Source: Nostoc sp. CMAA1605 (GTDB lineage: Bacteria; Cyanobacteriota; Cyanobacteriia; Cyanobacteriales; Nostocaceae). From it: DNA of 43,896 nucleotides. Every line of letters starts with the position of its first letter. The stretch's first letter is position 1. A program made the position numbers and the translations under genes. The notes under the pieces were generated by a model. The model saw only the letters and a list, made by a program, of their open reading frames with translations, did not search any database and was not told the origin of the DNA. Location: contig NZ_PJIZ01000044.1 of the NCBI RefSeq assembly GCF_021596505.1, positions 1 to 43,896 of the forward strand. Reading direction: 5' to 3'. Positions 25,191-33,827 of this stretch are shown piece after piece.

Positions 25191-25664
25191 ATGACAATGG
25201 TTTGCACTCCGGTTGAAAATCCTGTTGATTTGCCACTCACCACTTCTAAAGCCAATAACAAAGCAGGTTTAGTTCCTCTACTGTTAACTGTAGTGGAACT
25301 AGTGCGTCAGCTGATGGAGGCGCAAGTCATTCGACGCATGGATCAGGGATGTTTGAGCGAATCTGAATTAGAACGAGCCGCAGAAAGCTTGCAAAAGTTG
25401 GAAGAACAAGTTTTAAATTTATGCGAGATTTTTGAAATCACTCCTGCCGACTTAAATATCAATTTAGGGGATGTCGGGACTCTTCTACCATCCCCTGGTT
25501 CTTATTATCCTGGTGAACCTGGAACTCAACCTTCAGTGTTAGAGCTATTAGACCGTCTTTTAAACACTGGGATTGTGGTAGATGGCGAGATCGATTTAGG
25601 GTTAGCACAGATCAATCTGATTAATGCCAAATTGCGCTTAGTTTTAACATCAAAACCCTTGTAA
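25191..25664 (+). CDS. gvpK: Gas vesicle protein GvpK
   Basis: 157 residues. The conserved core L-L-L-T-V-V-E-L-V-R-Q-L-M-E-A-Q-V-I-R-R-M (about 27-47) and L-E-R-A-A-E-S-L-Q-K-L-E are typical of GvpK. A second segment near 110-150 (L-E-L-L-D-R-L-L-N-T-G-I-V-V-D-G-E-I) recalls a GvpA-type hairpin, so the gene looks like a GvpK domain followed by a GvpA-like one. It lies 80 bp after gvpJ and is essential for vesicle formation in other bacteria. Confidence 0.92.
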   Translation: MTMVCTPVENPVDLPLTTSKANNKAGLVPLLLTVVELVRQLMEAQVIRRMDQGCLSESELERAAESLQKLEEQVLNLCEIFEITPADLNINLGDVGTLLPSPGSYYPGEPGTQPSVLELLDRLLNTGIVVDGEIDLGLAQINLINAKLRLVLTSKPL

Positions 25665-25685
25665 TTAGTTAGTATTTTGCTGATC

Positions 25686-26423
25686 ATGGATTGTGGTTTC
25701 TACCTATACGGTATTTTTCCTGATGCAATTCCCTCAACAATTGCCATCAAAGGATTAGATTCTCAGCCAGTATATAGTCAAGTGATTGATGGATTAAGTT
25801 TTTTATATTCAGAAGCAAAGCAGGAAAAGTATTTAGCTTCTCGTCGAAATTTAATTAGCCATGAAAAAGTCCTCGAACAAGCCATGCAAGAAGGATTTCG
25901 CACACTCCTTCCTTTAAGGTTTGGATTAGTGGTGAAAACTTGGGACACAGTAATTATCCAACTTATTCAACCATACAAAGAGAAACTAGAAGAATTATTT
26001 CAAAAATTGCATGACACGCGCGAAGTAAGCATCAAGATTTTTTGGAATCCCAAAGCTGAATTACAAGCCATGATGGAGTCGAATCCCAGTTTGAAGCAAC
26101 AACGTGACCAAATGGAAGGTAAGGCTTTAAGCATGGAGGAAGTCATTCATATTGGACAATTAATTGAAGGTAATTTAACATCTCGTAAACAATCTGTAAT
26201 TCAAACTTTCTTTAATGAGTTGAGACCTTTGGCTAATGAAGTCGTAGAAAGTGACCCCATGACAGAGGACATGATTTACAACGCTGCTTTCTTGATTCCC
26301 TGGGATAAAGAATCTTTATTTAGTGAGCGAGTAGAAGCGATTGATCAACAGTTTGGTGAACGCTTACGCATTCGCTACAATAATTTTACAGCACCATATA
26401 CATTTGCTCAAATTAATGCTTAG
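25686..26423 (+). CDS. gvpF: Gas vesicle protein GvpF (GvpL/GvpF family)
   Basis: 245 residues from ATG 25686 (a TTG three codons earlier is possible). The GvpL/GvpF family pattern includes F-Y-L-Y-G-I-F near the start, F-R-T-L-L-P-L-R-F-G-L-V near residue 78, and E-R-L-R-I-R-Y-N-N-F-T-A-P-Y-T-F at the end. GvpF binds GvpA and is thought to be an assembly factor. It starts 21 bp after gvpK and ends 11 bp before gvpG. Confidence 0.92.
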   Translation: MDCGFYLYGIFPDAIPSTIAIKGLDSQPVYSQVIDGLSFLYSEAKQEKYLASRRNLISHEKVLEQAMQEGFRTLLPLRFGLVVKTWDTVIIQLIQPYKEKLEELFQKLHDTREVSIKIFWNPKAELQAMMESNPSLKQQRDQMEGKALSMEEVIHIGQLIEGNLTSRKQSVIQTFFNELRPLANEVVESDPMTEDMIYNAAFLIPWDKESLFSERVEAIDQQFGERLRIRYNNFTAPYTFAQINA

Positions 26424-26434
26424 GAGTCAATATT

Positions 26435-26878
26435 ATGTTGGGGAAAATCTTACTATTTCCGGTTATGGGGCCAATCAGTGGACTTGTGTGGATTGGGGAG
26501 CAAATTCAAGAGCGTGCTAACACTGAATTTGATGCTAAAGAAAATTTACATAAACAATTATTAAGCCTGCAACTATCTTTTGATATGGGCGAAATATCAG
26601 AGGAAGAGTTTGAGGAAAAAGAGGAAGAACTGCTGTTGAGAATTCAAGCTTTAGAAGAAGAGTTAAATGTAGATGAAGAAGTAGATGAAGATTTGATATT
26701 ACCACCTGCCTTGGTGACAGTCTCTGAGTTAAATCTAGATGAAGAGATAGCAGCAGATGCAGATTTAATCCTGCAACCTGCCTTGGCGACAGTCTCAGAG
26801 TTAAATGAAATTTACCAAGAAACTCCACAAATGAGTACAGATTATGAAGATAAAGAAAATCTAGTATTATCACCTTAG
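26435..26878 (+). CDS. gvpG: Gas vesicle protein GvpG with extended acidic tail
   Basis: 147 residues. The first 75 match GvpG: M-L-G-K-I-L-L-F-P-V-M-G-P-I-S-G-L-V-W-I then E-E-F-E-E-K-E-E-E-L-L-L-R-I. GvpG proteins are usually about 80-90 residues. Here an added acidic tail contains two similar units, P-A-L-V-T-V-S-E-L-N and P-A-L-A-T-V-S-E-L-N, about 25 residues apart. The tail may have grown by duplication. A hairpin follows at 26961-26978. Confidence 0.9.
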   Translation: MLGKILLFPVMGPISGLVWIGEQIQERANTEFDAKENLHKQLLSLQLSFDMGEISEEEFEEKEEELLLRIQALEEELNVDEEVDEDLILPPALVTVSELNLDEEIAADADLILQPALATVSELNEIYQETPQMSTDYEDKENLVLSP

Positions 26879-26960
26879 TTAAATTCACTGATGATAGTAA
26901 GTGTGTTGTTCATACTTTGGTAAGTGTAATTAGGACTGACAGTGAAATCAAATAATTAAA

Positions 26961-26978
26961 AACCCGCATCTGCGGGTT
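26961..26978. terminator. Bidirectional terminator between gvpG and gvpV
   Basis: AACCCGCA (26961-26968) and TGCGGGTT (26971-26978) form an 8-bp GC-rich stem with a very small loop (a tetraloop if the closing A-T pair stays open). AAA precedes and TAATAATTTA follows, so it could end transcripts from both sides. Confidence 0.65.
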
Positions 26979-27004
26979 AATAATTTATTATTTGCTGTAA
27001 CAAA

Positions 27005-27322
27005 TCAATATTCTATTTCAAAAGTTTGATAGTTATTGGATTCAAAGGGGATTTGTGCATAGGATATAGGAGAGTGAGTATTCGTATCAGAAGACCGTAA
27101 ATTTTGGATATTCCTTTCTGTGCCTTCTATCTGTGTTTGGAGTGTGATTAAGCGTTGTTTCAGTAGCACTGTACGCTGTTCGATAAAATTGAGTTCTTGT
27201 TTAATGCGCTGTTGTTCCGTAACTAATTTATAAAGTTCTAACTGATTAGAAGCCTCAGATTTACTACGAGGCATGGTAGTAACTTTAGGTCTGATTGCTC
27301 CTCGGTTACGCATTTTCTTCAT
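27005..27322 (-). CDS. gvpV: GvpV-like coiled-coil gas vesicle protein
   Basis: 105 residues, ATG 27322 with AGGAAAG upstream. The N-terminus is basic (M-K-K-M-R-N-R-G-A-I-R-P). Residues about 30-75 form a coiled coil (L-Y-K-L-V-T-E-Q-Q-R-I-K-Q-E-L), and the C-terminus has Y-Q-T-F-E-I-E-Y. I identify it as GvpV by size, composition and its place after gvpG; the function of GvpV is poorly known. It is on the strand opposite to its neighbours, converging on gvpG and divergent from the next GvpF/L-type gene. Confidence 0.6.
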   Translation of the reverse strand: MKKMRNRGAIRPKVTTMPRSKSEASNQLELYKLVTEQQRIKQELNFIEQRTVLLKQRLITLQTQIEGTERNIQNLRSSDTNTHSPISYAQIPFESNNYQTFEIEY

Positions 27323-27443
27323 AAGACTTTCCTGAATTAATTGATAGCATTATAACTAAAAATTTTATGATGTAAAGAGGTTAATAACTGAATAAATAAA
27401 TTTATTTCTAGTACAAAAAAATAAAATAATCTCTGTAAATAAA

Positions 27444-28130
27444 ATGATGCGATCGCAAAATTTCTACACCTACGCCTTCCTCAAAACTCCTGATTTCTCC
27501 TTAACATTTCCAGAGGGAAATATAGCTCCAGTAGTCTTGATAAATGGAGCGAAAATTTCAGCTATTGTTGAACCTGGAATATCTCCAGTTGCATATCAAA
27601 CCGATGATGAACAAGTCATCAAAATGGTGTTAGCTCATGACCGAGTGATTCGGGAACTATTCCAGCAAACTACAATTTTACCTCTGCGGTTTGGGACTCA
27701 TTTCAATTCCCAGGAAAGCTTGCTCAATCACATAGACGATCATGCTGAAGAATACTTAGAGAAGCTCAAAAATATTCAAAATAAAGATGAATATACATTA
27801 AAACTTATCCCCCAAGTATTAGCAGAGCCAAAACAGCTAGCCGTAGGTAGTGGGAGAGATTATTTTCTAGCTAAAAAACAATACTATGAAACGCAAAAGA
27901 TTTTTCATCTTGAGCAGAATGAGGAGAGAAATCAATTAATCGACAGCATCACAGACACTTATCCATCATCCGTTATAGTACAACAGCAAGCAGAAGAATT
28001 TCGCCTATATTTTTTAATTGATCGTCATGAACAAGCTGCCCTTTTAGCAAAGGTTGCAGTTTGGCAAAAAGCTTCTCCTCACTGGAATTTGATTTTAGGA
28101 GAACCTCTTCCCCCGTATCACTTTATCTAA
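27444..28130 (+). CDS. gvpW: Second GvpL/GvpF family protein (gvpW position)
   Basis: 228 residues. Family hallmarks are Y-T-Y-A-F near the start, I-L-P-L-R-F-G-T-H near residue 76, and W-N-L-I-L-G-E-P-L-P-P-Y-H-F-I at the end, as in GvpF/L C-termini. Order after gvpG and gvpV matches gvpW of Anabaena and Microcystis clusters; the product could equally be called GvpL. Two ATGs in tandem (27444/27447) are possible starts. The ArsA-like gene begins 18 bp after its stop and is probably cotranscribed. Confidence 0.75.
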   Translation: MMRSQNFYTYAFLKTPDFSLTFPEGNIAPVVLINGAKISAIVEPGISPVAYQTDDEQVIKMVLAHDRVIRELFQQTTILPLRFGTHFNSQESLLNHIDDHAEEYLEKLKNIQNKDEYTLKLIPQVLAEPKQLAVGSGRDYFLAKKQYYETQKIFHLEQNEERNQLIDSITDTYPSSVIVQQQAEEFRLYFLIDRHEQAALLAKVAVWQKASPHWNLILGEPLPPYHFI

Positions 28131-28148
28131 TACTATGTGCAACTTATT

Positions 28149-30052
28149 ATGAAATATTACGACTCTCTAAATTTAGTTATGTTTAGCGGCAAGGGAGGGG
28201 TTGGTAAAACTACCCTCGCTTGCAGTTTCGCTCGTTATTGGGCGAGAGAATTTCCCCAAGAGAAGATTTTGTTACTATCGACAGATCCCGCCCACTCTTT
28301 AGGAGATGTCTTACTCACAGAAGTTAAAGATATTGCTTTACCATTAACTGATTTACCAAATTTGAGCGTTCAAGCCTTAGATGCAGAAAATTATTATTAG
28401 AGTTTAAGGGCAAATATAGCCGTTTTTTAGAACTACTAGTTGAGCGTGGTAGTTTAGCAGATGGAGATGATTTAGCACCAGTTTGGGATTTAGACTGGCC
28501 GGGGTTAAATGAATTAATGGGGTTATTAGAAATCCAACGCTTATTGGCGGAAAAAGAAGCTGATCGTGTAGTTGTAGATATGGCTCCTTCTGGACACACA
28601 TTAAATCTATTACGCCTAAAAGATTTTTTAGATGTGATCTTAAATTCTTTAGAATTATTTCAAGAAAAACACCGCGTCATTACCAGAAGTTTTACAGGTA
28701 CTTATACAGCTGATGAAGTCGATGACTTTTTAGTAGAAATGAAGACTCAACTAGCAGAAGGTAGACGCTTACTGCAAGATGAGAAATTTACAGGTTGCTT
28801 AGTTGTGGGTATTTCTGAGCCGATGTGCTTTTTAGAAACTGAGCGTTTTATTGACAGTTTAGCCACTCTAGAAGTACCATTTGCGGGATTATTTATTAAT
28901 AGAATATTAACCAACGCGGAAATCGAACCAGACCGTTACGCCGAACAGCAAAATCTTCTGGATAAATACTTACATCTGGTGAATCAAAAGCCTGTATTTA
29001 CCGTTCCCCAACAAAGAGTAGAACCATTGGGTGGAGTATCTCTAGATGCTTTAGCAGCGCAAATTCAAAAAATCCAGAGTGTAGAACTAGTAGCAGCACC
29101 GGAAGTTCACTGGCCAGCTAAAGTTTTACCTAGCTTTACAGATTTTGTGAATGAAGGATGTCAATTAATTATTATTGGAGGTAAAGGAGGTGTCGGTAAA
29201 ACAACGGTAGCGGCTGGTATAGCTTGGGCTTGTGCTGAAAGACATCCAGATAAGAAAATCCGTGTGATTTCTATAGATCCAGCCCATTCTTTAGGGGATG
29301 CTTTTGGGAAAGATTTAGGTCATGAACCGATATCTTTGACACATAACTTGAGTGGACAAGAAATCGATGCTAATCAAGTTTTAGAACAATTCCGGGCTGA
29401 TTATCTGTGGGAATTAGCAGATATGATTAGCGGTGAAGGTTCGCAAACAGATACAACGGTGAATATTGCCTATGTTCCAGAAGCTTGGAGACAAATTATG
29501 TCTCAAGCTTTACCAGGGATTGATGAGATGTTGTCCCTTGTAACGGTGATGGATTTATTAGATAGCAATCAGCAAGATTTAATTATTTTAGATACAGCAC
29601 CTACAGGTCATTTGATGCGATTTTTAGAAATGCCATCGGCTTTAAGTGATTGGTTATCTTGGATATTTAAACTGTGGATTAAATATCAAAATGTTTTGGG
29701 TAGAGTAGATTTTATTGGACGATTAAGAGGACTACGCCAACAAGTCGTCCAAGCACAAAAGAAATTAAAAAATCCCCAACATACGCAATTTGTGGGCGTA
29801 ATTCAATCAGAAGCAGCAATTATATCTGAACACATTCGCTTAACAGCAGCCCTGAAAAAAATGGGTGTGAGTCAGCGTTATGTAGTGCAGAATCGCTACG
29901 GTCAAGAGGTGAAAATCGATGAAAGTTTATTTCCAGAGCAAATTATGATTCGTTTACCGAATCTACCCCGCTCTGTTGAGCCTCTTGCCCGAATTAAGGG
30001 GGCGGCGAATCTTTTATTTGAAGTTGAGGAATTAACTACAAATAAACGCTGA
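28149..30052 (+). pseudogene. Tandem ArsA/GET3-type ATPase with one-base frameshift
   Basis: With one base restored the product is about 634 residues with two ArsA-type halves. Half 1 has G-K-G-G-V-G-K-T-T at residues 14-22, S-T-D-P-A-H-S-L-G-D and D-M-A-P-S-G-H-T-L. Half 2 has G-K-G-G-V-G-K-T-T near 345, S-I-D-P-A-H-S-L-G-D and D-T-A-P-T-G-H-L. The frame breaks near 28388-28397 at GCAGAAAATTATT: five A instead of four would read A-E-K-L-L-L-E. I see no CxxC zinc motif. As written, the first product stops after 83 residues. Directly after gvpW, so probably gas vesicle associated. Confidence 0.8.
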
Positions 30053-30080
30053 ATTATTAGTCAATTTTGGGAGTGATTGT

Positions 30081-31919
30081 ATGAGTGAATTTTTCAAAGG
30101 GTTTGAGCAATTATTAGATTTGGTAAAAACTTTAGAAGAGAAAATTGAGAAGGGAGAAATTAAGACGGATGTGCAGATTAATTCCCGTCCGATGAGTAGT
30201 ATTCCCCGCTATGGGACAATACCGCGCCCTAGCAATATGGGTAACGATGTGGGTACTAGTCGTTTTCGCACTCCAGCTGCTCCTACTTCTAATAGTGGAA
30301 ATGGTGATGAGGCTGAAGTTGTCCCACCCCATAGCTCTGTAGACTATACGTTAAAGGATGTGGGGGGATTGGGAGAGGTTCTCAAAGAACTCAAAGAGCT
30401 AATTGCCATACCCTTAAAACGTCCCGACTTATTGGCGAAATTGGGACTTGAACCAACAAGAGGCGTATTGTTAGTTGGCCCTCCTGGAACTGGGAAAACG
30501 CTGACGGCGCGGGCTTTAGCTGAAGAACTGGGTGTGAACTACATTGCTTTAGTAGGGCCGGAAGTCATCAGTAAATACTATGGAGAAGCGGAACAAAGAC
30601 TGCGGGGAATTTTTGAAAAAGCCGCGAAAAATGCTCCTTGTATTATCTTTATTGACGAAATCGATAGTTTAGCACCCGATCGCAGTGCGGTAGAAGGGGA
30701 AGTAGAAAAACGTCTAGTTGCTCAATTATTGAGTTTGATGGATGGCTTCTCCCAAAGTCAAGGTGTGATTGTCTTAGCAGCCACTAACCGTCCCGACCAT
30801 CTTGATCCGGCGTTGCGTCGTCCCGGAAGATTTGACCGAGAAGTGCAGTTCCGTGTCCCAGATGTTAAAGGACGCAAAGAAATATTGCAAATTCTTACCC
30901 GTGCAATGCCTTTAGAAGCAGCAGTTGATTTAGATGCGATCGCAGAACGGGCGGTGGGATTTGTCGGGGCTGATTTGAAAGCTGTTTGTCAAAAAGCTGC
31001 TTACACTGCTTTACGTCGTCAAGTCCCTTCTATTGATGGCGAGATTCCAGACAATATGACTGTGAGTGCAGCCGACTTCTTACAAGCCCTCAAAGAAATC
31101 AAACCGGCTGTCCTACGGAGTGTAGAAGTAGAAGTTCCTCAAATTGCTTGGGATGATATTGGCGGTTTGGATAATATCAAACAAACCCTGCGGGAATCAG
31201 TCGAAGGGGCGTTACTCTATCCAGAACTGTATTTACAAACCAAAGCCCTAGCACCCAAAGGGATTTTGTTGTGGGGGCCTCCAGGAACAGGTAAAACTTT
31301 GTTAGCCAAAGCCGTCGCTTCCCAAGCGAGAGCCAACTTTATTGGTGTCAATGGCCCAGAATTAATGAGTCGTTGGGTAGGCGCGAGTGAACAGGCGGTG
31401 CGAGAATTATTTGCCAAAGCCCGTCAAGCAGAACCTTGCGTAGTCTTTATCGATGAAATCGACACCTTAGCCCCTGCACGCGGTAGTTTTAGTGGGGATT
31501 CAGGAGTGAGCGATCGCATCGTTGGACAATTACTGACTGAGTTGGATGGGATAGAAGTAGGTAGCACTATCCTCGTGATTGGTGCGACCAATAGACCTGA
31601 TGCTCTTGACCCAGCTTTGTTACGCGCCGGACGCTTGGATTTACAAATGAAGGTTGATTTACCAGACTTAGCTAGTCGTCTGGCAATTTTGCAAGTCCAT
31701 TGTCAAGGAAGACCACTAGACAATGTGGATTTGAACTATTGGGCAGATATGACCAAAGATTGGAATGGTGCAGATTTAACTTTACTCAGCAATCAAGCTG
31801 CTGTAGAAGCTATTCGTCGTTTCCGTGCGGAAGGTCTGACAGATCCGACGGAAATTAAGATTTCCAACGATGACTTTAATTATGCTTATCAAGTGTTAAC
31901 AGAGCAACGAGCAGGTTAG
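30081..31919 (+). CDS. Double-AAA Cdc48/p97-like ATPase of the gas vesicle operon
   Basis: 612 residues. Two AAA modules: Walker A G-P-P-G-T-G-K-T near residue 135 with I-F-I-D-E-I-D-S near 190, and G-P-P-G-T-G-K-T near 398 with F-I-D-E-I-D-T near 457. Both have A-T-N-R-P-D sensor motifs and arginine-finger-like R-R-P-G-R/R-A-G-R. It lacks the p97 N-domain; instead there is a short amphipathic helix (F-F-K-G-F-E-Q-L-L-D-L-V) and a proline-rich linker. It starts 29 bp after the ArsA-like gene and is followed by a strong terminator. Confidence 0.85.
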   Translation: MSEFFKGFEQLLDLVKTLEEKIEKGEIKTDVQINSRPMSSIPRYGTIPRPSNMGNDVGTSRFRTPAAPTSNSGNGDEAEVVPPHSSVDYTLKDVGGLGEVLKELKELIAIPLKRPDLLAKLGLEPTRGVLLVGPPGTGKTLTARALAEELGVNYIALVGPEVISKYYGEAEQRLRGIFEKAAKNAPCIIFIDEIDSLAPDRSAVEGEVEKRLVAQLLSLMDGFSQSQGVIVLAATNRPDHLDPALRRPGRFDREVQFRVPDVKGRKEILQILTRAMPLEAAVDLDAIAERAVGFVGADLKAVCQKAAYTALRRQVPSIDGEIPDNMTVSAADFLQALKEIKPAVLRSVEVEVPQIAWDDIGGLDNIKQTLRESVEGALLYPELYLQTKALAPKGILLWGPPGTGKTLLAKAVASQARANFIGVNGPELMSRWVGASEQAVRELFAKARQAEPCVVFIDEIDTLAPARGSFSGDSGVSDRIVGQLLTELDGIEVGSTILVIGATNRPDALDPALLRAGRLDLQMKVDLPDLASRLAILQVHCQGRPLDNVDLNYWADMTKDWNGADLTLLSNQAAVEAIRRFRAEGLTDPTEIKISNDDFNYAYQVLTEQRAG

Positions 31920-32024
31920 CGTTGTTGGTTGGGAATGAGTTTTGTTTCGCGCATACCGCTAAAGCGGAACTTGTAAAGTAGGCGCAAAGGCGCGAAAAAT
32001 ATACCTAATTTTGATCCTCCTCTC

Positions 32025-32056
32025 CCCCACCCCAGTTTATGGGGCGGGGTTTTTTT
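32025..32056 (+). terminator. Strong intrinsic terminator ending the gas vesicle unit
   Basis: CCCCACCCCA (32025-32034) pairs with TGGGGCGGGG (32040-32049) with a single A/C mismatch and loop GTTTA, followed by seven T. It is the clearest intrinsic terminator in the window and marks the 3' end of the operon. Confidence 0.9.
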
Positions 32057-32081
32057 ATGTTGTTTTAGCGGTCAGACGGCA

Positions 32082-32773
32082 TTATCTGAAACGAGCAGCA
32101 GCTTGTTGACTGGCTGCATCTGCGGCTGCAATTAACGGTTTGCCCATATCCAACACAGCTTTTTTCAATTGAGAACCTGCTTTTTCTGGTGAACCAACCC
32201 CAAAAGGTGGTGCAGGGTTATATTCCAACAATAATTCCAGAAATTTAGCCGTATCTTCCCCACACAAAACAGCAGCAATAGTGAGAGCAAAATCAATCCC
32301 TGCGGTGACACCGCCGCCTGTGATCCGTCCATCGCGGTCTATCACCACTCGTTCGTGACTGACTTCTACACCCATTGAGGCCAACTGTTCCCGAAAAGCC
32401 CAATGACAAGCTGCACGATATCCTTGCAGTAAACCCGCAGCCGCTAAAATTAGCGAACCTGTACACACAGCCGTGACATACTTGGTTGTTTGTGCTTGCT
32501 TTTGCAGAAACCCAGCATTTCCGCATCTTGCATCATCTCTACAGTTCCCATTGCGCCACCAGGAACACATAAAACATCAAGTTGCGGACATTCAGCAAAA
32601 GTGGTGGTAGGTAAAATTGTTAAACCATTGCTGACAACAGGTTCTAAGTTTTTCCACAACAGCAAAACTTGAGTACAAGGCATCAATGAAAAAACTTGAT
32701 GTGGTCCTGTGATATCTAACTGGGTCATATCAGGATAAATGACCAAACCGATTGTGTGTTTTACACTTGACAT
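32082..32773 (-). pseudogene. DJ-1/PfpI family protein (isonitrile hydratase-like), frameshifted
   Basis: The 5' frame (32773 to about 32510) encodes I-G-L-V-I-Y-P-D-M-T-Q-L-D-I-T-G-P, typical of the family. The 3' frame (about 32510 to 32082) continues with L-Q-K-Q-A and A-V-C-T-G-S-L-I-L-A-A-A-G with the nucleophile Cys. The change occurs near 32508-32512 at GGTTTCTGCAAAAG: one extra T restores G-F-L-Q-K-Q. The reconstructed length of about 230 residues is normal. Either a recent mutation or a sequencing error. It is divergent from a LuxR regulator, 88 bp away. Confidence 0.8.
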
Positions 32774-32861
32774 ACTGTTATTTCCCAGACTGTGATGAAT
32801 ACAGTTATCCTAGAATTGGATATTTTGGCTGGCAATTACCCAGTTGAGTACACTTTGATTC

Positions 32862-33572
32862 ATGTCTTACTCGTTACAGGCATTAATTGAGCAAATAGCT
32901 AACGCTCCTTCACAAAGAAAACTCTGCTCCTACTACATGGATGCAGCCGGAGATTTATTTGCTAGCCAACACTGGAGTATTTATTTACAAGGTCAGCCAG
33001 GGAAAAGTGGCAATATTGAAATGAAAGGCTTACCCGATAGTTTTATTGATTATTACTCGACTTTCGGTAAAAATTTAGATCAGGTAATGCAGTATGTAAT
33101 TTCTCATCATGCCCCTGCCCATGAGCAAATTATTTTTACTGAAGCAGCTTGGAAGCAAAGTGATTTATATCAAAGTGGCTGCGGCAGAATATATGATCAT
33201 GAGCATATTATGACTGGGCCGATTGTCGGTGATGGTAAGCTGATTGGCACAGTTAACTTTGCCCGTACTAGTGGAACGCCAGCATTTAATACTCAAGATT
33301 TACTACAATTAAGTGCCATTTGCGCCCATATTTCTGCTAAATTAGCAAATTTGCGTTCTTCAGAGCAGTTAAGTTTACTCAACCCTGAGATGGGTTTAAC
33401 TCCGCGAGAAACCCAGATTGCTGGTTTGGTGGCGCAAGGTCTGACTAATGCAGAAATCGCGGCGCAATTATGGATTAGTCAAAATACAGTCAAGCAGACT
33501 TTAAAACGAATGTTTCGGAAGTTGGGTGTATCTGCAAGAGCTGAGATGGTGGCAAAGTTACGAATTTTTTGA
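32862..33572 (+). CDS. LuxR-type transcriptional regulator with GAF-like sensor domain
   Basis: 236 residues. Residues about 5-165 resemble a GAF-like sensory region (I-V-G-D-G-K-L-I-G-T-V-N-F-A-R). The C-terminal 60 residues are a LuxR HTH: L-T-P-R-E-T-Q-I-A-G-L-V-A-Q-G-L-T-N-A-E-I-A, then S-Q-N-T-V-K-Q-T-L-K-R-M and K-L-G-V-S-A-R-A-E-M-V. ATG 32862 follows the 88-bp divergent space with the DJ-1/PfpI gene, which it may control. The signal is unknown. Confidence 0.88.
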   Translation: MSYSLQALIEQIANAPSQRKLCSYYMDAAGDLFASQHWSIYLQGQPGKSGNIEMKGLPDSFIDYYSTFGKNLDQVMQYVISHHAPAHEQIIFTEAAWKQSDLYQSGCGRIYDHEHIMTGPIVGDGKLIGTVNFARTSGTPAFNTQDLLQLSAICAHISAKLANLRSSEQLSLLNPEMGLTPRETQIAGLVAQGLTNAEIAAQLWISQNTVKQTLKRMFRKLGVSARAEMVAKLRIF

Positions 33573-33579
33573 CCAAAAG

Positions 33580-33666
33580 AGTGCTGAGTAATGAGTGCTG
33601 AGTAATGAGTGCTAAGTAAAAAGTAAGATTAATTGCATTGGCTAAACGCCGCGCTTCCGCTAACAG
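33580..33666. repeat. TGAGTGC heptamers plus inverted GC-rich block
   Basis: Heptamers GAGTGCTGAGTAATGAG run to about 33620. GGCTAAACGCCGCGCTTCCG (from 33639) onward is the reverse complement of the block near 10770-10797. The rest of the 255-bp gap (33573-33827) holds nothing else recognised. Confidence 0.75.
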
Positions 33667-33827
33667 CACTAATGAATGTTAACAAATCCCAATCCTTACA
33701 CTCTCTCAAGATAGATTTCAGCACCAATCATTACCTCTGATAGATAATCTCTAGAAAAATTAGTAGTTAAGTAAAAAATAAGCGTATGTACTAGCAATTA
33801 AGCAACTTATCCTGTGGGGCGGCATTC

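Noticed and set aside
28386..28397. Programmed -1 frameshift in the ArsA-like gene
   Set aside because: GAAAATT is only weakly slippery, and I see no downstream stem or pseudoknot; a one-base deletion is simpler.
28517..30052. Independent 511-codon ATPase gene
   Set aside because: Its start lies in the middle of an ArsA half and the upstream frame matches the missing part; one frameshifted gene explains both.
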